From: Clostridiales bacterium | Lineage (GTDB): Bacteria > Bacillota > Clostridia > Lachnospirales > Lachnospiraceae | Length of the DNA: 63,945 nt | Assembly: GCA_015655075.1 (NCBI GenBank) | Contig: JAATFT010000030.1 | Location: 1 to 63,945, forward strand | Direction: 5' to 3' | Part shown: piece after piece, positions 63,783 through 63,945 of the stretch | Layout of the letters: every line of letters starts with the position of its first letter | Numbering within the stretch: position 1 is the stretch's first letter | The notes under the pieces: generated by a model | Databases searched by the model: none | The model's input: only the letters and a program-made list of their open reading frames with translations | Told to the model about the DNA's origin: nothing | Position numbers and translations under genes: made by a program

Positions 63783-63945
63783 TCAACCGCCCAGCACCAA
63801 GTCCGCGCTGAGAATATAGCGGTCCGGTGCACTCCCGATAAAATTAAAGGGATAACAGGTAGTTACTGTCAATACGCCATGATCGGTAGGTACTATGACC
63901 GTTTTATCATCCTTATCAACAATTCTAATCTGTTGAATCTCATAA
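63783..63945 (-). CDS. Sortase (class D-like), C-terminal part
   Basis: Only the last 53 residues are inside the window: TDHGVLTVTTCYPFNFIGSA and PDRYILSADLVLGG. The catalytic cysteine lies in L-T-V-T-T-C and the arginine in APDRYI, the expected sortase pair. The T-x-T-C and GSAPxRYIL context recalls class D sortases of Clostridia and Bacilli. Its N-terminal part, the membrane anchor and catalytic histidine, is beyond the right edge. Confidence 0.85.
   Translation of the reverse strand, partial: YEIQQIRIVDKDDKTVIVPTDHGVLTVTTCYPFNFIGSAPDRYILSADLVLGG

Overview
This window reads as the chromosome of an anaerobic, spore-forming, nitrogen-fixing member of the Clostridia, probably a Lachnospiraceae-type (cluster XIVa) bacterium. 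The evidence is an AT-rich composition, strong AGGAGG-like ribosome sites, a clostridial nif operon (NifN-B fusion, split NifV, NifI1/NifI2 between nifH and nifD, Clostridium pasteurianum-type 2Fe-2S ferredoxin), a spore photoproduct lyase and a SleL/YaaH-like spore-cortex enzyme. The assignment comes from gene content alone; no 16S or tRNA gene was seen.

Layout. 1-1.74 kb (-): an edge-truncated BtuD/FecE-type ATPase and a FecCD permease, without a complete binding-protein gene. 2.2-14.2 kb (-): a full nif operon transcribed nifH-nifI1-nifI2-nifD-nifK-nifE-nifN-B-ferredoxin-nifV(omega)-nifV(alpha). Its leader holds a promoter, three 9-bp repeats at an exact 16-bp period, an intrinsic terminator and three further hairpins before nifH. 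14.4-17.1 kb: zinc alcohol dehydrogenase, glutathione peroxidase and a divergent OhrR-like regulator with operator-like boxes. 17.7-21.9 kb: LysM-GH18 spore enzyme, then an amino-acid ABC importer under a lysine riboswitch, so probably a lysine importer. 22.1-22.9 kb: two decayed sugar-ABC permease genes. 23.1-31.9 kb (-): an intact sugar/polyol operon (binding protein, ATPase, permease, FGGY kinase, class II aldolase, DhaK, DhaL, DeoR regulator) whose substrate I cannot name. 32.1-37 kb: an erosion zone with glpP, esterase, mannose-family PTS and RpiR fragments around an MntR-like regulator and an AlkC-like gene. 37.2-47.4 kb: FtsH-like protease, C39-like protein, glycerate kinase plus 2-hydroxyacid dehydrogenase, beta-mannosidase, and the AguA/AguB agmatine-to-putrescine pair. 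47.7-50.3 kb (+): a tight nucleosidase / spore photoproduct lyase / SDR operon. 50.8-55.1 kb (-): a heterodimeric multidrug-type ABC exporter with its MarR regulator. 55.3-58.2 kb: isomerase-dehydrogenase pair with a divergent AraC regulator. 58.3-63.9 kb: DUF2935, DUF2512, metallophosphatase, lipoprotein, CBS, rhomboid and a class-D-like sortase end.

A recurrent feature is a set of 75-185 bp imperfect palindromes of several sequence families between genes. In three places the outer TA of an element forms the TAG stop codon of the adjacent gene (nifI2, the alcohol dehydrogenase, aguB), and one family sits immediately upstream of the ribosome sites of nifD and of the nif ferredoxin. The observations I rate highest are these elements, the apparent attenuation leader of nifH, the unassigned sugar/polyol operon with DhaK/DhaL, and the coupling of a nucleosidase to spore photoproduct lyase.
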